The translations under genes were made by a program, and so were the position numbers. A stretch of DNA of 47,188 nucleotides from positions 1 to 47,188 of the forward strand of contig CAZZIQ010000007.1 of assembly GCA_964654355.1 (NCBI GenBank), in the 5' to 3' direction. A model generated the notes under the pieces. That model saw only the letters and a list, made by a program, of their open reading frames with translations, was not told the origin of the DNA and made no database searches. This DNA comes from CAZZIQ01 sp964654355. Lineage in GTDB: Bacteria; Pseudomonadota; Gammaproteobacteria; GCF-002020875. How positions within the stretch are numbered: position 1 is the first letter of the stretch; each line of letters begins with the position of its first letter. Below are positions 35,992-45,186 of this stretch, piece after piece.

Positions 35992-36479
35992 AACCGCTGT
36001 AAACGACGCAGGATGGTGTTGGCAACATCTTCACGCAAACGCTCTTCAACCAAGGTTTCTTCGGTTTGGCTCCCACCCACACGGTCCTTGTCAAAGTTGT
36101 AATTGCGTGAACGCTGCAACGAAGTTGGCGCAATCACCTCCACACCCTCTTGGTCGAGGACTCGATAGGTCAGGCTGTAGCGCAAGCGGTATTCATTCAC
36201 CTTACCATCACCCGCAACAGCCGCCACGCGACGCTCCAGCTTTTCATCACGAACTTCTAAGATCGAACGTGCCGCACCGCGACTGTCCGTCAACTTTGAA
36301 CCATTGCGCGTAATCCCCTCGCGGAGTTCGCGTGCCAAGGCGCCGGTTGCATCGACATAGATCGGACTCAGTGTCTCGGGCAACTGCACTGCGCCACGCA
36401 GATGCCAACCGCCACATCCCGTGATGAGGAAGAAGGCCAGCGCGACAAGACTGGAACGTACCAAGGTTGCTTGTTTCAT
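35988..36479 (-). CDS. lptE: LptE, outer-membrane LPS-assembly lipoprotein
   Basis: A 163-residue lipoprotein. The signal peptide ends in the lipobox LITGCG (Cys22), and GWHLRGAVQLPETLSPIYVDA just after it is the LptE start pattern. LptE plugs the LptD barrel that inserts LPS in the outer leaflet. It complements the lptCAB genes in this window. The gene lies between leuS (28 bp upstream) and holA, its conserved location. Identity in the family is low, but context and lipobox make the call solid. Confidence 0.93.
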   Translation of the reverse strand: MKQATLVRSSLVALAFFLITGCGGWHLRGAVQLPETLSPIYVDATGALARELREGITRNGSKLTDSRGAARSILEVRDEKLERRVAAVAGDGKVNEYRLRYSLTYRVLDQEGVEVIAPTSLQRSRNYNFDKDRVGGSQTEETLVEERLREDVANTILRRLQRL

Positions 36480-36506
36480 TGTTCTCTCTCGTATTCGAGC
36501 CGGCAG

Positions 36507-38975
36507 TTACTTGGCAACCAAATTCACCAAGCGTCCCGGCACCACAATCTTCTTCACCACGTCTTTTTCACCCAGATGACGCAGCACTTCAGCATCGGCC
36601 AACGCAGCTGCAATCACCGTTTCTTGATCGGCATCGGCTGCGACCTTGATCTTGCCACGAAGCTTTCCATTGATTTGCACCACCAGCTCCAACTGATCCT
36701 GCACCAACGCATCCGCATCAAACGTGGGCCAGGCCGCATCAATCACAGCCCCACTGTGACCCAAAGCATTCCAAACATGATGTGCAAAATGCGGCGTGAT
36801 TGGCGACAACAAACGCACCAGCGCCTCGAGTCCTTCCTGCATCAACGCATGGTCTTGCGCATCATTACCCTCAGCTTTTTGGAGCGCATTGCTTAATTCC
36901 ATACAGGCCGCGATAGCAGTATTGAAGCTCTGCCGCTCGCCCAAATCACGCGAGACCTTGTCAATCGCGCGGTGAATCTCCATGCGTACCGCACGCTGGG
37001 CCTCACTCAACTGCGATACATCCAAGTCCGCAGCCTCTGCTCGCATTGCCGCCTGCTCAATGTGTTCATGTGCCAGACGCCAGACCCGTCTCAGAAAGCG
37101 ATGCGCGCCTTCTACGCCCTCATCCGACCATTCCAACGACATCTCCGCCGGCGCCGCAAACATCATGAACAAGCGCACGGTGTCCGCACCATAACGTGCA
37201 ATCATGGCCTCTGGATCAACCGTATTGCCCTTGGACTTGGACATCTTGGACCCGTCTTTGAGCACCATGCCCTGCGTCAGCAATTTCGTGAAGGGCTCAT
37301 CACTGTTGACCAAGCCCTGATCGCGCATGAGGCGATGAAAGAAACGTGCATAGAGCAGATGCAGAATCGCATGTTCGATGCCACCAATGTACTGATCCAC
37401 CGGCAACCAATAATCTGCACGCCCATCCAGCATCGCCTCTTGTTGATCACGCGCGGTATAGCGCGCGTAATACCAAGAGGATTCCATAAAGGTATCGAAG
37501 GTGTCAGTCTCTCGCTCAGCCGGGCCACCGCACTTCGGACAAGCCGTCTCGATCCATTCACGCATCTTCTTCAGTGGCGAACCACCGGCGGCGTCAAACT
37601 GCACCTCTTCCGGTAACACCACTGGCAACTGCTCTGCCGGCACGGAGACCGCGCCGCAATCCGAGCAATGCACCACAGGAATGGGACACCCCCAATAACG
37701 CTGGCGCGACACGCCCCAATCACGCAAGCGGTAGTTGACGCGACGACGACCCTTGCCATCGCGCTCCACCTGCACCGCAATTGCATCAAAGGCTTGGGCA
37801 AAGTCGAGGCCATCAAACGCACCCGAATTGAACAATACCCCCCGCTCCGTCATCGCCGCTTCTGCAATGTCCACGCCTTCCGCATCGATTGGACGAATCA
37901 CCGCCTTCTTGGCAATACCGTACTTCTCGGCAAACTCCCAATCGCGCTGATCATGTGCCGGCACCGCCATCACCGCGCCAGTGCCATAACCCATCAACAC
38001 AAAGTTCGCCGTCCATACGGGAATCGTTTCACCGCTGATGGGATGCAATACATTGATCCCCAGAGGCATGCCGCGTTTTTCTTGGGTTTCTAAGTCCGCT
38101 TCTGAAACCCCGCCCTTCCGGCAGTTCGCCACAAACGCCTGCAATTCTGGATTGCTGACTGCGGCCTGCTGGGCCAATGGGTGATCGGCGGCAACCGCGA
38201 CATAGGTCACGCCCATCAAGGTGTCCGGGCGCGTCGTAAAGACGGTCAAAACACCATCGTCTTCAACCAACGCGAAATCCAACTCTAAACCTTCCGAACG
38301 GCCGATCCAGTTGCGCTGCATCGTCTTTACCGCTTCTGGCCAGCCTGGCAGATGGTCCAAGCCGGTCAGCAACTCATCGGCGTAGTCGGTGATTTTTAAG
38401 AACCACTGTGGAATCTCACGCTTTTCGACCAATGCTCCAGAACGCCAGCCGCGACCGTCGATGACTTGCTCATTGGCGAGTACGGTCTGATCGACCGGAT
38501 CCCAATTCACCACCGCATTCTTGCGGTAGACCAAGCCTTGCTCCAACAAGCGCGTGAACAACCATTGTTCCCAACGGTAGTACTGAGGATGACAAGTCGC
38601 CAGCTCGCGTGACCAGTCATAGCCAAAGCCCAGCTGCTGCAGCTGGCCGCGCATGTAGGCCATGTTCTCGTAGGTCCATGCCGCCGGCGCCACACCACGC
38701 TGCATCGCCGCATTCTCGGCCGGTAGGCCAAACGCATCCCAGCCCATCGGCTGTAGCACATTTTTGCCCTGCATACGCTGATAGCGCGCAATCACATCGC
38801 CGATGGTGTAGTTCCGCACATGCCCCATGTGCAGCTTGCCACTCGGATACGGAAACATGGACAGGCAATAGAATTTTTCACGTGCATCGTCCTCACGGAC
38901 TTCAAAGCTGTGATGGTCGGCCCAATAGGCCTGCGCTGCGGCCTCAATACTGGCCGGGTCGTAATTGGCGTGCAT
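36507..38975 (-). CDS. leuS: Leucyl-tRNA synthetase
   Basis: An 822-residue class Ia synthetase (E. coli LeuS 860). The HIGH motif reads HMGH within PSGKLHMGHVRNYTIGD, and KMSKS is intact in DGSKMSKSKGNTVDPE. The CP1 editing domain shows TRPDTLMG and GTGAVMAVPAHDQRD, which contains the editing Asp. A zinc-ribbon-like CSDCG and CPKCGG pair lies in the middle insertion. It charges tRNA-Leu and hydrolyses mischarged products. It is the first gene of the long minus-strand run down to pmbA. A 194-bp region upstream separates it from the divergent ybeL-like gene. Confidence 0.97.
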   Translation of the reverse strand: MHANYDPASIEAAAQAYWADHHSFEVREDDAREKFYCLSMFPYPSGKLHMGHVRNYTIGDVIARYQRMQGKNVLQPMGWDAFGLPAENAAMQRGVAPAAWTYENMAYMRGQLQQLGFGYDWSRELATCHPQYYRWEQWLFTRLLEQGLVYRKNAVVNWDPVDQTVLANEQVIDGRGWRSGALVEKREIPQWFLKITDYADELLTGLDHLPGWPEAVKTMQRNWIGRSEGLELDFALVEDDGVLTVFTTRPDTLMGVTYVAVAADHPLAQQAAVSNPELQAFVANCRKGGVSEADLETQEKRGMPLGINVLHPISGETIPVWTANFVLMGYGTGAVMAVPAHDQRDWEFAEKYGIAKKAVIRPIDAEGVDIAEAAMTERGVLFNSGAFDGLDFAQAFDAIAVQVERDGKGRRRVNYRLRDWGVSRQRYWGCPIPVVHCSDCGAVSVPAEQLPVVLPEEVQFDAAGGSPLKKMREWIETACPKCGGPAERETDTFDTFMESSWYYARYTARDQQEAMLDGRADYWLPVDQYIGGIEHAILHLLYARFFHRLMRDQGLVNSDEPFTKLLTQGMVLKDGSKMSKSKGNTVDPEAMIARYGADTVRLFMMFAAPAEMSLEWSDEGVEGAHRFLRRVWRLAHEHIEQAAMRAEAADLDVSQLSEAQRAVRMEIHRAIDKVSRDLGERQSFNTAIAACMELSNALQKAEGNDAQDHALMQEGLEALVRLLSPITPHFAHHVWNALGHSGAVIDAAWPTFDADALVQDQLELVVQINGKLRGKIKVAADADQETVIAAALADAEVLRHLGEKDVVKKIVVPGRLVNLVAK

Positions 38976-39017
38976 GCTGGATTGAGTAAAGCGTGGAAAA
39001 CGAAAAAACCAACGCGA

Positions 39018-39023
39018 AGCATA
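39018..39023 (-). promoter_or_regulatory. Possible -10 element for leuS
   Basis: TATGCT on the minus strand (context GGCTATGCTTCG) lies about 43 bp before the leuS ATG. No convincing -35 hexamer is present. No tRNA-like or T-box leader is seen in the region. Confidence 0.3.
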
Positions 39024-39169
39024 GCCGATGGCCGCCTACGGCAGAACCTCGAAAGACCAAACAACACACCCAAATCGAGGCATCTCGTTGCGATTACTCG
39101 CGCTGGCACCTACCCTTGTGCACACGCCATCCCCCCTTCCATCGCGGATTTCACTCCACTGGAGGCCTC

Positions 39170-39514
39170 ATGTCCCTCGACCCGCATTACACCCGCATGC
39201 TTGAGCGCGTCCGCGATTGGATCGTGGAGGCGGAACATTCCACCGAAACCCACCTTGCGACCCTATTTGACCGCGCTCAGGCCAAGGCTACCGAGCTTGG
39301 TGAACTGTCGCGCGAGGAGGCTGAGCGCATCTCCGATTGGATACAAAAAGATCTGGAAGAAGCCGGGGAATGGAGCGAAGAAACTGGACGTGAGCTCAAG
39401 GAATGGCTGCACGACCGGGGTATCGCGGTTGAAGCTCAGCTCTTGAATCTGTTTGAGAAAGTGGTGGATCGTTCGCGCGTTGAGCTGGCACGCTTCGGAA
39501 AAAAACCCAATTAG
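39170..39514 (+). CDS. YbeL-like protein lacking the zinc ribbon
   Basis: A 114-residue, highly charged, helical protein. It matches the N-terminal helical part of E. coli YbeL (DUF1451): an initial RMLERVRDWI segment, TELGELSREEAERISDWIQKDLEE aligned to the KTGELTRTEVDEL region, then a helix continuing to the end. E. coli YbeL is about 160 residues and ends in a CxxC...CPxCG zinc ribbon, entirely absent here: the frame stops after FGKKPN and meets the convergent lnt gene. The start at 39170 has GGAGG 4-8 nt upstream; an earlier in-frame ATG (38993) adds unconserved sequence. ybeL next to leuS is the E. coli arrangement and supports the call. Function unknown. Confidence 0.75.
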   Translation: MSLDPHYTRMLERVRDWIVEAEHSTETHLATLFDRAQAKATELGELSREEAERISDWIQKDLEEAGEWSEETGRELKEWLHDRGIAVEAQLLNLFEKVVDRSRVELARFGKKPN

Positions 39515-41034
39515 TCTGCGTACCTCGCGCGATCCGGTTGATTTAGGTACAAGGGCAGTTCCCACTCCAACACACCTGGAACGCCCCGCGGCAAACTCGC
39601 TACGACCTCCCCACGTTCACCAATCACCGCGGTGATTCCCGAATTCGTGGCGCGCAGCATAGCCAAGCCCCGTTCTGCGGCACGTGCCCGTGCAATCTGC
39701 AAATGCTGGTCCGCAGCCCACGAATCACCAAACCAGGCGTCATTACTCACCGTAATCAGGAATCCTGCGGACCCCTGCTCCACTAAACCAGGATATGCGA
39801 CCTCATAACAGATACTTGATCCCACTTTGTCTCCATCGAAAGTGATCCCAGCCTGATCGGCGTTTCCAGCAGAGAAATCAGACATAGGAATCTTCAAGAT
39901 ATCGATAATTGGCGAGAAAATGGTCTTAAGTGGGATATATTCACCGAAAGGCACCAAGTGCCGCTTCTCATAATACCCCTGGGCACGCCCGTAACCGAGT
40001 AATGCATTGGTATAGCCCCCTGCCTCATCTCGCACGACCCCCAAGATCGTACCCGAGTCATTCGACAATGAAATTTCTTGAATTTGATGTAAGTAACTAC
40101 TTACATCTGAAGCAAAGGCCGGCACGGCGGTCTCCGGCCAAATCACTAAATCCGCACCCGCGCGCGCCGTTTGCTCTCGGTACCACTCCAAGGTGGCAAT
40201 GCGTTGAGAATTCCGCCATTTTTGGTCTTGTGTCACACCATATTGCAGGAGTCTCACGCTTATCTTTGGCACCTCTCCCACATCAGAGCGTATAGGTGCT
40301 GATTTCAACAAGAATAAAGGTAGCATCAACGAAAAAACCGCAAGAACTGGCCCCAAAACCCACAGGGGCGCACGCATCGTGCTAGGTTTGGTGAGGAAAA
40401 TCCCATGGCCGCGCGATGGCAAGGCACGATAGGACTGGAACAACAGCCCCGAGGCGCTGCCCATCAATGCCAATAACGCGCCCGTAAACGGCGCGCCGAT
40501 AAGCGGCAGTAAGGGGTTCCACAGCCCATCGACCTGGGCCACACCGGCAAGCAACCATGGGAAACCGGTAAACAGCGTACTGCGCAGAAATTCGCCACCC
40601 GACCACAACAGCGCAAACAAGACCGGCAACAGGAACCGCGCAACAGACCGACGCAAAACCACATACAGCAAACCAACGAACGCGGGGTAAAACGCTAGAA
40701 ACGCGACAAACAGACCGGTAAGTAAGCCGGATTCAATCAGGCTGGCACCACCAAAACGATGCATGCTGATATGCACCCATGAGACACCAAAGCCAAATTG
40801 GGCAAGACCAAAGACGTAACCGGTAAGAAACCCGCCACGCATCGAGCCAACGCTCTGCCATAGCCAGGCTAATCCAGCAAAGATCAGCAACCAGAGTGCG
40901 CTATAGGAAAAAGGCGCGAAGGCCAGAACGGTGATCGCACCTAAACATGCTGCAATAAATACGCGCAGCCCGAGCGCGGAGTCGCGGGATTGAGTCGGGG
41001 TCACACCCCAGTCTGGAAGCGCAGAGCTCGACAC
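39511..41034 (-). CDS. lnt: Apolipoprotein N-acyltransferase
   Basis: A 507-residue inner-membrane enzyme (E. coli Lnt 512). About seven hydrophobic helices (residues about 25-235) precede a periplasmic nitrilase domain with catalytic Glu (VIWPETAVP), Lys (YYEKRHLVPFGEYIP) and Cys (GSSICYEVAYPGLV). It adds the third acyl chain to lipoproteins such as LptE. The start is a GTG at 41034; no ATG or TTG lies upstream in frame before corC. The stop interlocks with the convergent ybeL-like stop (TTAG). corC lies 62 bp upstream, the conserved corC-lnt pair. Confidence 0.95.
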   Translation of the reverse strand: MSSSALPDWGVTPTQSRDSALGLRVFIAACLGAITVLAFAPFSYSALWLLIFAGLAWLWQSVGSMRGGFLTGYVFGLAQFGFGVSWVHISMHRFGGASLIESGLLTGLFVAFLAFYPAFVGLLYVVLRRSVARFLLPVLFALLWSGGEFLRSTLFTGFPWLLAGVAQVDGLWNPLLPLIGAPFTGALLALMGSASGLLFQSYRALPSRGHGIFLTKPSTMRAPLWVLGPVLAVFSLMLPLFLLKSAPIRSDVGEVPKISVRLLQYGVTQDQKWRNSQRIATLEWYREQTARAGADLVIWPETAVPAFASDVSSYLHQIQEISLSNDSGTILGVVRDEAGGYTNALLGYGRAQGYYEKRHLVPFGEYIPLKTIFSPIIDILKIPMSDFSAGNADQAGITFDGDKVGSSICYEVAYPGLVEQGSAGFLITVSNDAWFGDSWAADQHLQIARARAAERGLAMLRATNSGITAVIGERGEVVASLPRGVPGVLEWELPLYLNQPDRARYAD

Positions 41035-41096
41035 AACGACTTGCCTAAGCCACGCAGCAACAAGCGAGGCGCACAGAAGCGCTGCGAGCCGCGCGT

Positions 41097-41999
41097 TTAG
41101 CGATCTGAACCGTCGTGCGCAGCCTCATCGTTTGCCTGGAACTCGGTTGACTCGGAAGATTGTGGATCCAACATATTCACCTGCAGTAGGTGGACGCGAC
41201 GGTTATCCGCACGCAAGACCTTGAAGCGCAGCCCCTGCAAATCCACTGACTCGCCACGTTTAGGCACATGTCCCAACGCACGTGTAACCAACCCCGCCGC
41301 GGTATCAAACTCTTCATCACTGAAATCTGTAGCAAAGAATTCATTGAGGTCTTCAATCGGCGTCATGCCTTTGACGGTATGCCGCACACTGCTGTGGCGC
41401 AGGATCAGACCTTCTTCTTCAATGTCATGTTCGTCTTCAATCTCGCCGACAATTTGCTCGAGCACATCCTCAATCGTCACCATACCGGCAACACCGCCGT
41501 ACTCATCCACAACAATCGCGAGATGATTGCGACTGGCACGGAATTCACGCAATAACACGTTCAAACGCTTGCTTTCTGGGACAAAGACCGCCGGTCGCAA
41601 ATGCTCACGCATGCGAAATGCCTCTTTGCCGCTAGCACACCAATGAAGGATGTCCTTGGCAAGCAGAATACCGACCACTTCATCGCGCGACTCGCCTACG
41701 ACAGGAAAGCGCGAATGTGCGGAGTCGATGACCAGAGGCAGGAACTTCTCCGGCTCTGCGTCACGTTCAATGACCACCATTTGTGCGCGCGGAATCATGA
41801 CATCGCGCACCTGCATTTCAGCGACCTGCAGCACGCCTTCAAGCATGGACAAATCATCCGGATCGAGCAGATGCTGACGACCAGTCGTACGGAGGAGTTC
41901 GAGAAGTTCTGCGCGGCTTTGTGGCTCCGCGTAGCGCCGGAGGTAGGGTCGCAGCCAGCGCAATAAAGCGGAGCCGGCCCTAGGTCGATCCTTATTCAT
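41097..41999 (-). CDS. corC: CorC/YbeX CBS-domain protein
   Basis: A 300-residue soluble protein (E. coli CorC/YbeX 292). It has a CBS pair (about residues 65-195, beginning VRDVMIPRAQMVVIERD) and a C-terminal CorC/HlyC FAD-fold-like domain (about 210-285). There is no N-terminal membrane DUF21 domain, so it is the CorC rather than the CorB type. The role is associated with Mg2+/Co2+ homeostasis and, in E. coli, with ribosome physiology through the ybeZ-ybeY-ybeX-lnt operon. A 105-bp gap upstream contains a candidate promoter of its own. Confidence 0.93.
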   Translation of the reverse strand: MNKDRPRAGSALLRWLRPYLRRYAEPQSRAELLELLRTTGRQHLLDPDDLSMLEGVLQVAEMQVRDVMIPRAQMVVIERDAEPEKFLPLVIDSAHSRFPVVGESRDEVVGILLAKDILHWCASGKEAFRMREHLRPAVFVPESKRLNVLLREFRASRNHLAIVVDEYGGVAGMVTIEDVLEQIVGEIEDEHDIEEEGLILRHSSVRHTVKGMTPIEDLNEFFATDFSDEEFDTAAGLVTRALGHVPKRGESVDLQGLRFKVLRADNRRVHLLQVNMLDPQSSESTEFQANDEAAHDGSDR

Positions 42000-42028
42000 T
42001 CAAAGAGGACGGTAGTGAAGGGAAGCCC

Positions 42029-42034
42029 ATTCTA
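42029..42034 (-). promoter_or_regulatory. Possible -10 element for corC-lnt
   Basis: TAGAAT on the minus strand (context GCGTAGAATGGGC), a 5/6 match, lies about 30 bp before the corC ATG in the 105-bp gap after ybeY. No strong -35 at 16-18 bp. It resembles the TAGAAT before the amidase gene. Confidence 0.4.
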
Positions 42035-42104
42035 CGCAGAAAACGAGGCCTCATGCATCTCACGTGCAAAAATCAGCAAAGTGGATCGATTGACCAGCAG
42101 AGAA

Positions 42105-42650
42105 TCAATACGGATCGGCAAAGCCCAAACGTTGCAAGACACCCACCTCCAACGTCTCCATCTGCTGAGCCTCGCGTGGCTTGAGATGGTCGTACCCGAG
42201 CAGGTGCAAAGTCCCATGCACCAATAGGTGTGCTGTATGCGCGACCACACTCTTACGCTGGGCCGCCGCCTCCGCCTGCACCACGGGCCAACATAGCACG
42301 AGATCACCAAGCCCTAACTCTTCGCGCCAGGCCGCGACCAGCTCTGCCGGCGCCTTTACAGAAAGGGCCGCGCTCGGAAACGACAAAATATTGGTCGCTC
42401 CCGATTTGTCACGATAGGTCTTGTTGAGGCGCGCACTTTCTCGCTGACCAACCACACGCACGGTTAACGACTGCGTGGCTGTCACACCCCCCCCTGCCGC
42501 TAACGCCGCAGCGACCCACTGACGCATGTGCGCGACACTCACCAATCCGGGGGCTTCCACCTGACGCTGCAAGTGCACTTCCGGCAACGCCTTAGCAGCC
42601 GCACGCAAGCTGCGTTGCGCTGCAGCTGAATACAGACTCACTTTAGTCAT
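42105..42650 (-). CDS. ybeY: YbeY endoribonuclease / rRNA maturation factor
   Basis: A 181-residue UPF0054 metalloprotein. The zinc motif HxxxHxxxxxH is readable in HLLVHGTLHLLGYDH, and NKTYRDKSGATNILSFP is the second hallmark. It acts in 16S rRNA 3-prime maturation and late 70S quality control. The ATG at 42650 overlaps the phoH stop by 8 nt. Upstream in-frame codons read back into phoH and are unconserved. It is longer than E. coli YbeY (155), mostly in an alanine-rich N-terminal part. Confidence 0.93.
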   Translation of the reverse strand: MTKVSLYSAAAQRSLRAAAKALPEVHLQRQVEAPGLVSVAHMRQWVAAALAAGGGVTATQSLTVRVVGQRESARLNKTYRDKSGATNILSFPSAALSVKAPAELVAAWREELGLGDLVLCWPVVQAEAAAQRKSVVAHTAHLLVHGTLHLLGYDHLKPREAQQMETLEVGVLQRLGFADPY

Positions 42651-43641
42651 CGTCCTGCTGCAAGGCGTCGTGGCTTTCGTAAGCCTGCACAATGCGTTGC
42701 ACCAGCGGATGTCGCACCACGTCACCAGACTGGAAGAAACTAAAATGCACACCCTCAACTCGACGCAACACCTCAATCACATGACGCAAACCCGAGGTGG
42801 CATGACGCGGTAAATCAATCTGCGTGACATCCCCCGTAACAACTGCGCGTGAGCCGAATCCAATTCGGGTCAAGAACATCTTCATTTGTTCAACCGTGGT
42901 GTTTTGGGCTTCGTCCATGATGATGAAGGCATCGTTGAGCGTACGCCCCCGCATGAACGCCAACGGCGCAACTTCGATCACATTGCGGTCGATCAACTTT
43001 TGCACCTTGTCGAACCCCAACATCTCATACAGCGCGTCATACAGCGGGCGCAAATAGGGATCAATCTTTTCGGCCATATCACCTGGCAAGAAACCTAACT
43101 TCTCACCTGCCTCTACCGCGGGACGCACCAACACCAAACGCGCGACTTCTTCTTTGCGCAACGCCTCCACAGCACTGGCAACGGCTAACCAAGTCTTACC
43201 TGTCCCTGCCGGACCCACACCAAAACTCAAGGTGTTTTGTTGAATGCCGAGGAGATAACGCTTTTGATTGGGATTGCGCCCTTGAATGCTTCGATTCCGC
43301 GTTTGAATCGTGACATCCGCCACAAACGACTCCTCCGCCTCAAGCAATTCATCCAAGGTTTGCTCGGGCTCCGGCGGAGCTGCAGCAATGCCGCTCAACA
43401 CCTGTATTACTTGTTCGCTGGTGACTGGATTAAAGAGCGCCAAGCTATAAATTTCACGCAATACCGTCTTCGCAGCTTCGACAGAAGCTTCATCACCCAT
43501 CAAACGAAACTGACCCGAACGATACGTGATCTCAACGCCCAACTGACGCTCAATTGCATGCAGGTTCTGATCCAGTTCGCCCACCATATTGGGGATGTGC
43601 TGCGCGGTTGCGGTCGCCAAACTGATTTCTGAAGAAAACAT
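42643..43641 (-). CDS. ybeZ: PhoH-family ATPase YbeZ
   Basis: A 332-residue protein. A KH-like N-terminal part (about residues 1-70) precedes the PhoH ATPase domain with Walker A GPAGTGKT (143-150) and Walker B FIIMDEAQNTT. YbeZ interacts with YbeY and is thought to be an RNA helicase-like partner in rRNA processing. It lies between miaB and ybeY in the standard miaB-ybeZ-ybeY-corC-lnt order. The gap from miaB is 65 bp. Confidence 0.94.
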   Translation of the reverse strand: MFSSEISLATATAQHIPNMVGELDQNLHAIERQLGVEITYRSGQFRLMGDEASVEAAKTVLREIYSLALFNPVTSEQVIQVLSGIAAAPPEPEQTLDELLEAEESFVADVTIQTRNRSIQGRNPNQKRYLLGIQQNTLSFGVGPAGTGKTWLAVASAVEALRKEEVARLVLVRPAVEAGEKLGFLPGDMAEKIDPYLRPLYDALYEMLGFDKVQKLIDRNVIEVAPLAFMRGRTLNDAFIIMDEAQNTTVEQMKMFLTRIGFGSRAVVTGDVTQIDLPRHATSGLRHVIEVLRRVEGVHFSFFQSGDVVRHPLVQRIVQAYESHDALQQDDD

Positions 43642-43706
43642 GAAAACTCCGTTTCAAAAAGCGTAATACAGCGACCACAAAGACAACTACGACGATCAAG
43701 CGCGCG

Positions 43707-45059
43707 TTATGCAGCCGCAGACACGACCGTAAGACAAATGCCGCGCAGCGAGTTAGGCAAGGCTTCATCAATCTGCACTTCAACAAAATCACCCGCCTGA
43801 AGACTGACGCCTTGCGGCGCATGAAAGTTCACGACACGGTTATTCGGTGTACGTCCAGACCATTGCATTGGATCTTTGCGCGCCGCACCTTCAATCAAAA
43901 CGACCTGCGTTGTCCCCACCATATCGCGACTGATGTCGAACATGATTTGATTCAGGCGCGCCTGCAAACGCTCCAGACGTGCCTGCTTCACCTTTGGCAT
44001 GACATCATCAAACAAACCTGCTGCTGGCGTACCCGGACGTGGACTGTAAACAAAACTAAAGGAACGATCGAAGCGCAGCTCAGCAACAAGATCCAACGTC
44101 TGCTCAAAATCGGCATCCGTTTCGCCCGGGAAACCGACAATGAAATCGGAAGATAGACTGATCTCAGGTTGATGAGCGCGCAGACGCGCAATGATGTCGC
44201 GATACTCATCCGCGGTATGCCCACGCTTCATCATCGATAGCACATGATCTGAGCCACACTGCACCGGCAGATGTAGATGCGGCACCAAAGACGCCACCTC
44301 CGCATGGGCCTGCATTAAGGATTCCGTCATCTCCAAGGGATGCGAGGTGGTATAGCGAATGCGTTGAATTCCCGGCACAGCATCGATGTAATGAATCAAA
44401 GTTGCGAGATCGATGCTGGTTCCATCAGCAGCCGGGCCACGATAGGCATTGACGTTCTGCCCAAGCAAGGTAATTTCACGCACCCCCTGTGCAGCCAGTC
44501 CTGCCACTTCAGCCAATACATCATCCAACGGACGACTGACTTCATCGCCACGCGTGTATGGCACCACACAAAAGGTGCAGTACTTACTACAGCCCTCCAT
44601 GATGCTGACGAATGCCGTGACTCCATGCGCTTGCGGATCAGGCAATTGATCAAACTTCTCGATCTCGGGAAAACTCACATCAACCTGTGGCACCTGCGTA
44701 CGCTCTAAGGCGGTAAGCATGTCCGGCAAGCGATGCAGGGTTTGTGGGCCAAACACGAGATCAACAAACGGCGCGCGAGCGCGGATCTCATCGCCTTCTT
44801 GGCTAGCCACACACCCCCCAACACCAATGACTGTGCCAGGCTTGTTCTGCTTCAGCGCTTTCCAATGTCCAAGCAGAGAAAACACTTTCTCCTGTGCTTT
44901 CTCGCGCACCGAACAGGTGTTGAGCAACAGCACGTCCGCCTCTTCGGCATTTGCAACGGGCTCCAGACCATGCGACACACCCAACAAGTCCACGATTCGG
45001 TCGGAATCGTAGACATTCATCTGACAGCCAAACGTATGGATGTAAACGCGCCGGTTCAC
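43707..45059 (-). CDS. miaB: tRNA-2-methylthio-N6-dimethylallyladenosine synthase
   Basis: A 450-residue radical-SAM methylthiotransferase. The N-terminal UPF0004 domain holds cluster cysteines Cys12, Cys49 and Cys83; the radical-SAM cluster is Cys157, Cys161 and Cys164 (CSKYCTFC); a TRAM domain ends the protein (about 380-445). It adds the methylthio group to i6A37 in tRNAs reading U-starting codons. The start is a GTG at 45059; this is needed to keep Cys12, since the next ATG falls after it. A GAGG lies 11 nt upstream, slightly far. Confidence 0.95.
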   Translation of the reverse strand: MNRRVYIHTFGCQMNVYDSDRIVDLLGVSHGLEPVANAEEADVLLLNTCSVREKAQEKVFSLLGHWKALKQNKPGTVIGVGGCVASQEGDEIRARAPFVDLVFGPQTLHRLPDMLTALERTQVPQVDVSFPEIEKFDQLPDPQAHGVTAFVSIMEGCSKYCTFCVVPYTRGDEVSRPLDDVLAEVAGLAAQGVREITLLGQNVNAYRGPAADGTSIDLATLIHYIDAVPGIQRIRYTTSHPLEMTESLMQAHAEVASLVPHLHLPVQCGSDHVLSMMKRGHTADEYRDIIARLRAHQPEISLSSDFIVGFPGETDADFEQTLDLVAELRFDRSFSFVYSPRPGTPAAGLFDDVMPKVKQARLERLQARLNQIMFDISRDMVGTTQVVLIEGAARKDPMQWSGRTPNNRVVNFHAPQGVSLQAGDFVEVQIDEALPNSLRGICLTVVSAAA

Positions 45060-45074
45060 TGCAGCAAAAACCTC

Positions 45075-45104
45075 AATAAATCAAAGGGATGACGAGAAAG
45101 ACAA
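45075..45104 (-). promoter_or_regulatory. Possible sigma-70 promoter for miaB operon
   Basis: On the minus strand TTGTCT (45099-45104) and TTTATT (45075-45080) are separated by 18 bp, each a 4/6 match, 16 bp before the miaB GTG. It overlaps the T-run of the amt terminator, so this is a weak call. Confidence 0.3.
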
Positions 45105-45142
45105 AATAAAAAACGGGACGGCTGATTGTACAGCCGCCCCGT
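45100..45142 (-). terminator. Rho-independent terminator after amt
   Basis: A 12-bp stem (45113-45124 with 45131-45142, one G-U pair in the minus-strand RNA), loop of 6 nt, followed on the minus strand by six T residues and a further ATTTT. It begins 44 nt after the amt stop and separates amt from miaB. The stem is also followed by a short CTTTT on the plus strand, but no plus-strand gene ends here. Confidence 0.9.
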
Positions 45143-45186
45143 CTTTTCGCCAAAACTACCGCAACGCGGCACTCAAGCGAACTCCA

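Noticed and set aside
39104..39120. Possible sigma-54 promoter (TGGCAC...TTGTG) before the ybeL-like gene
   Set aside because: Spacing is one base too long and the -12 GC is absent, unlike the exact match before amt.
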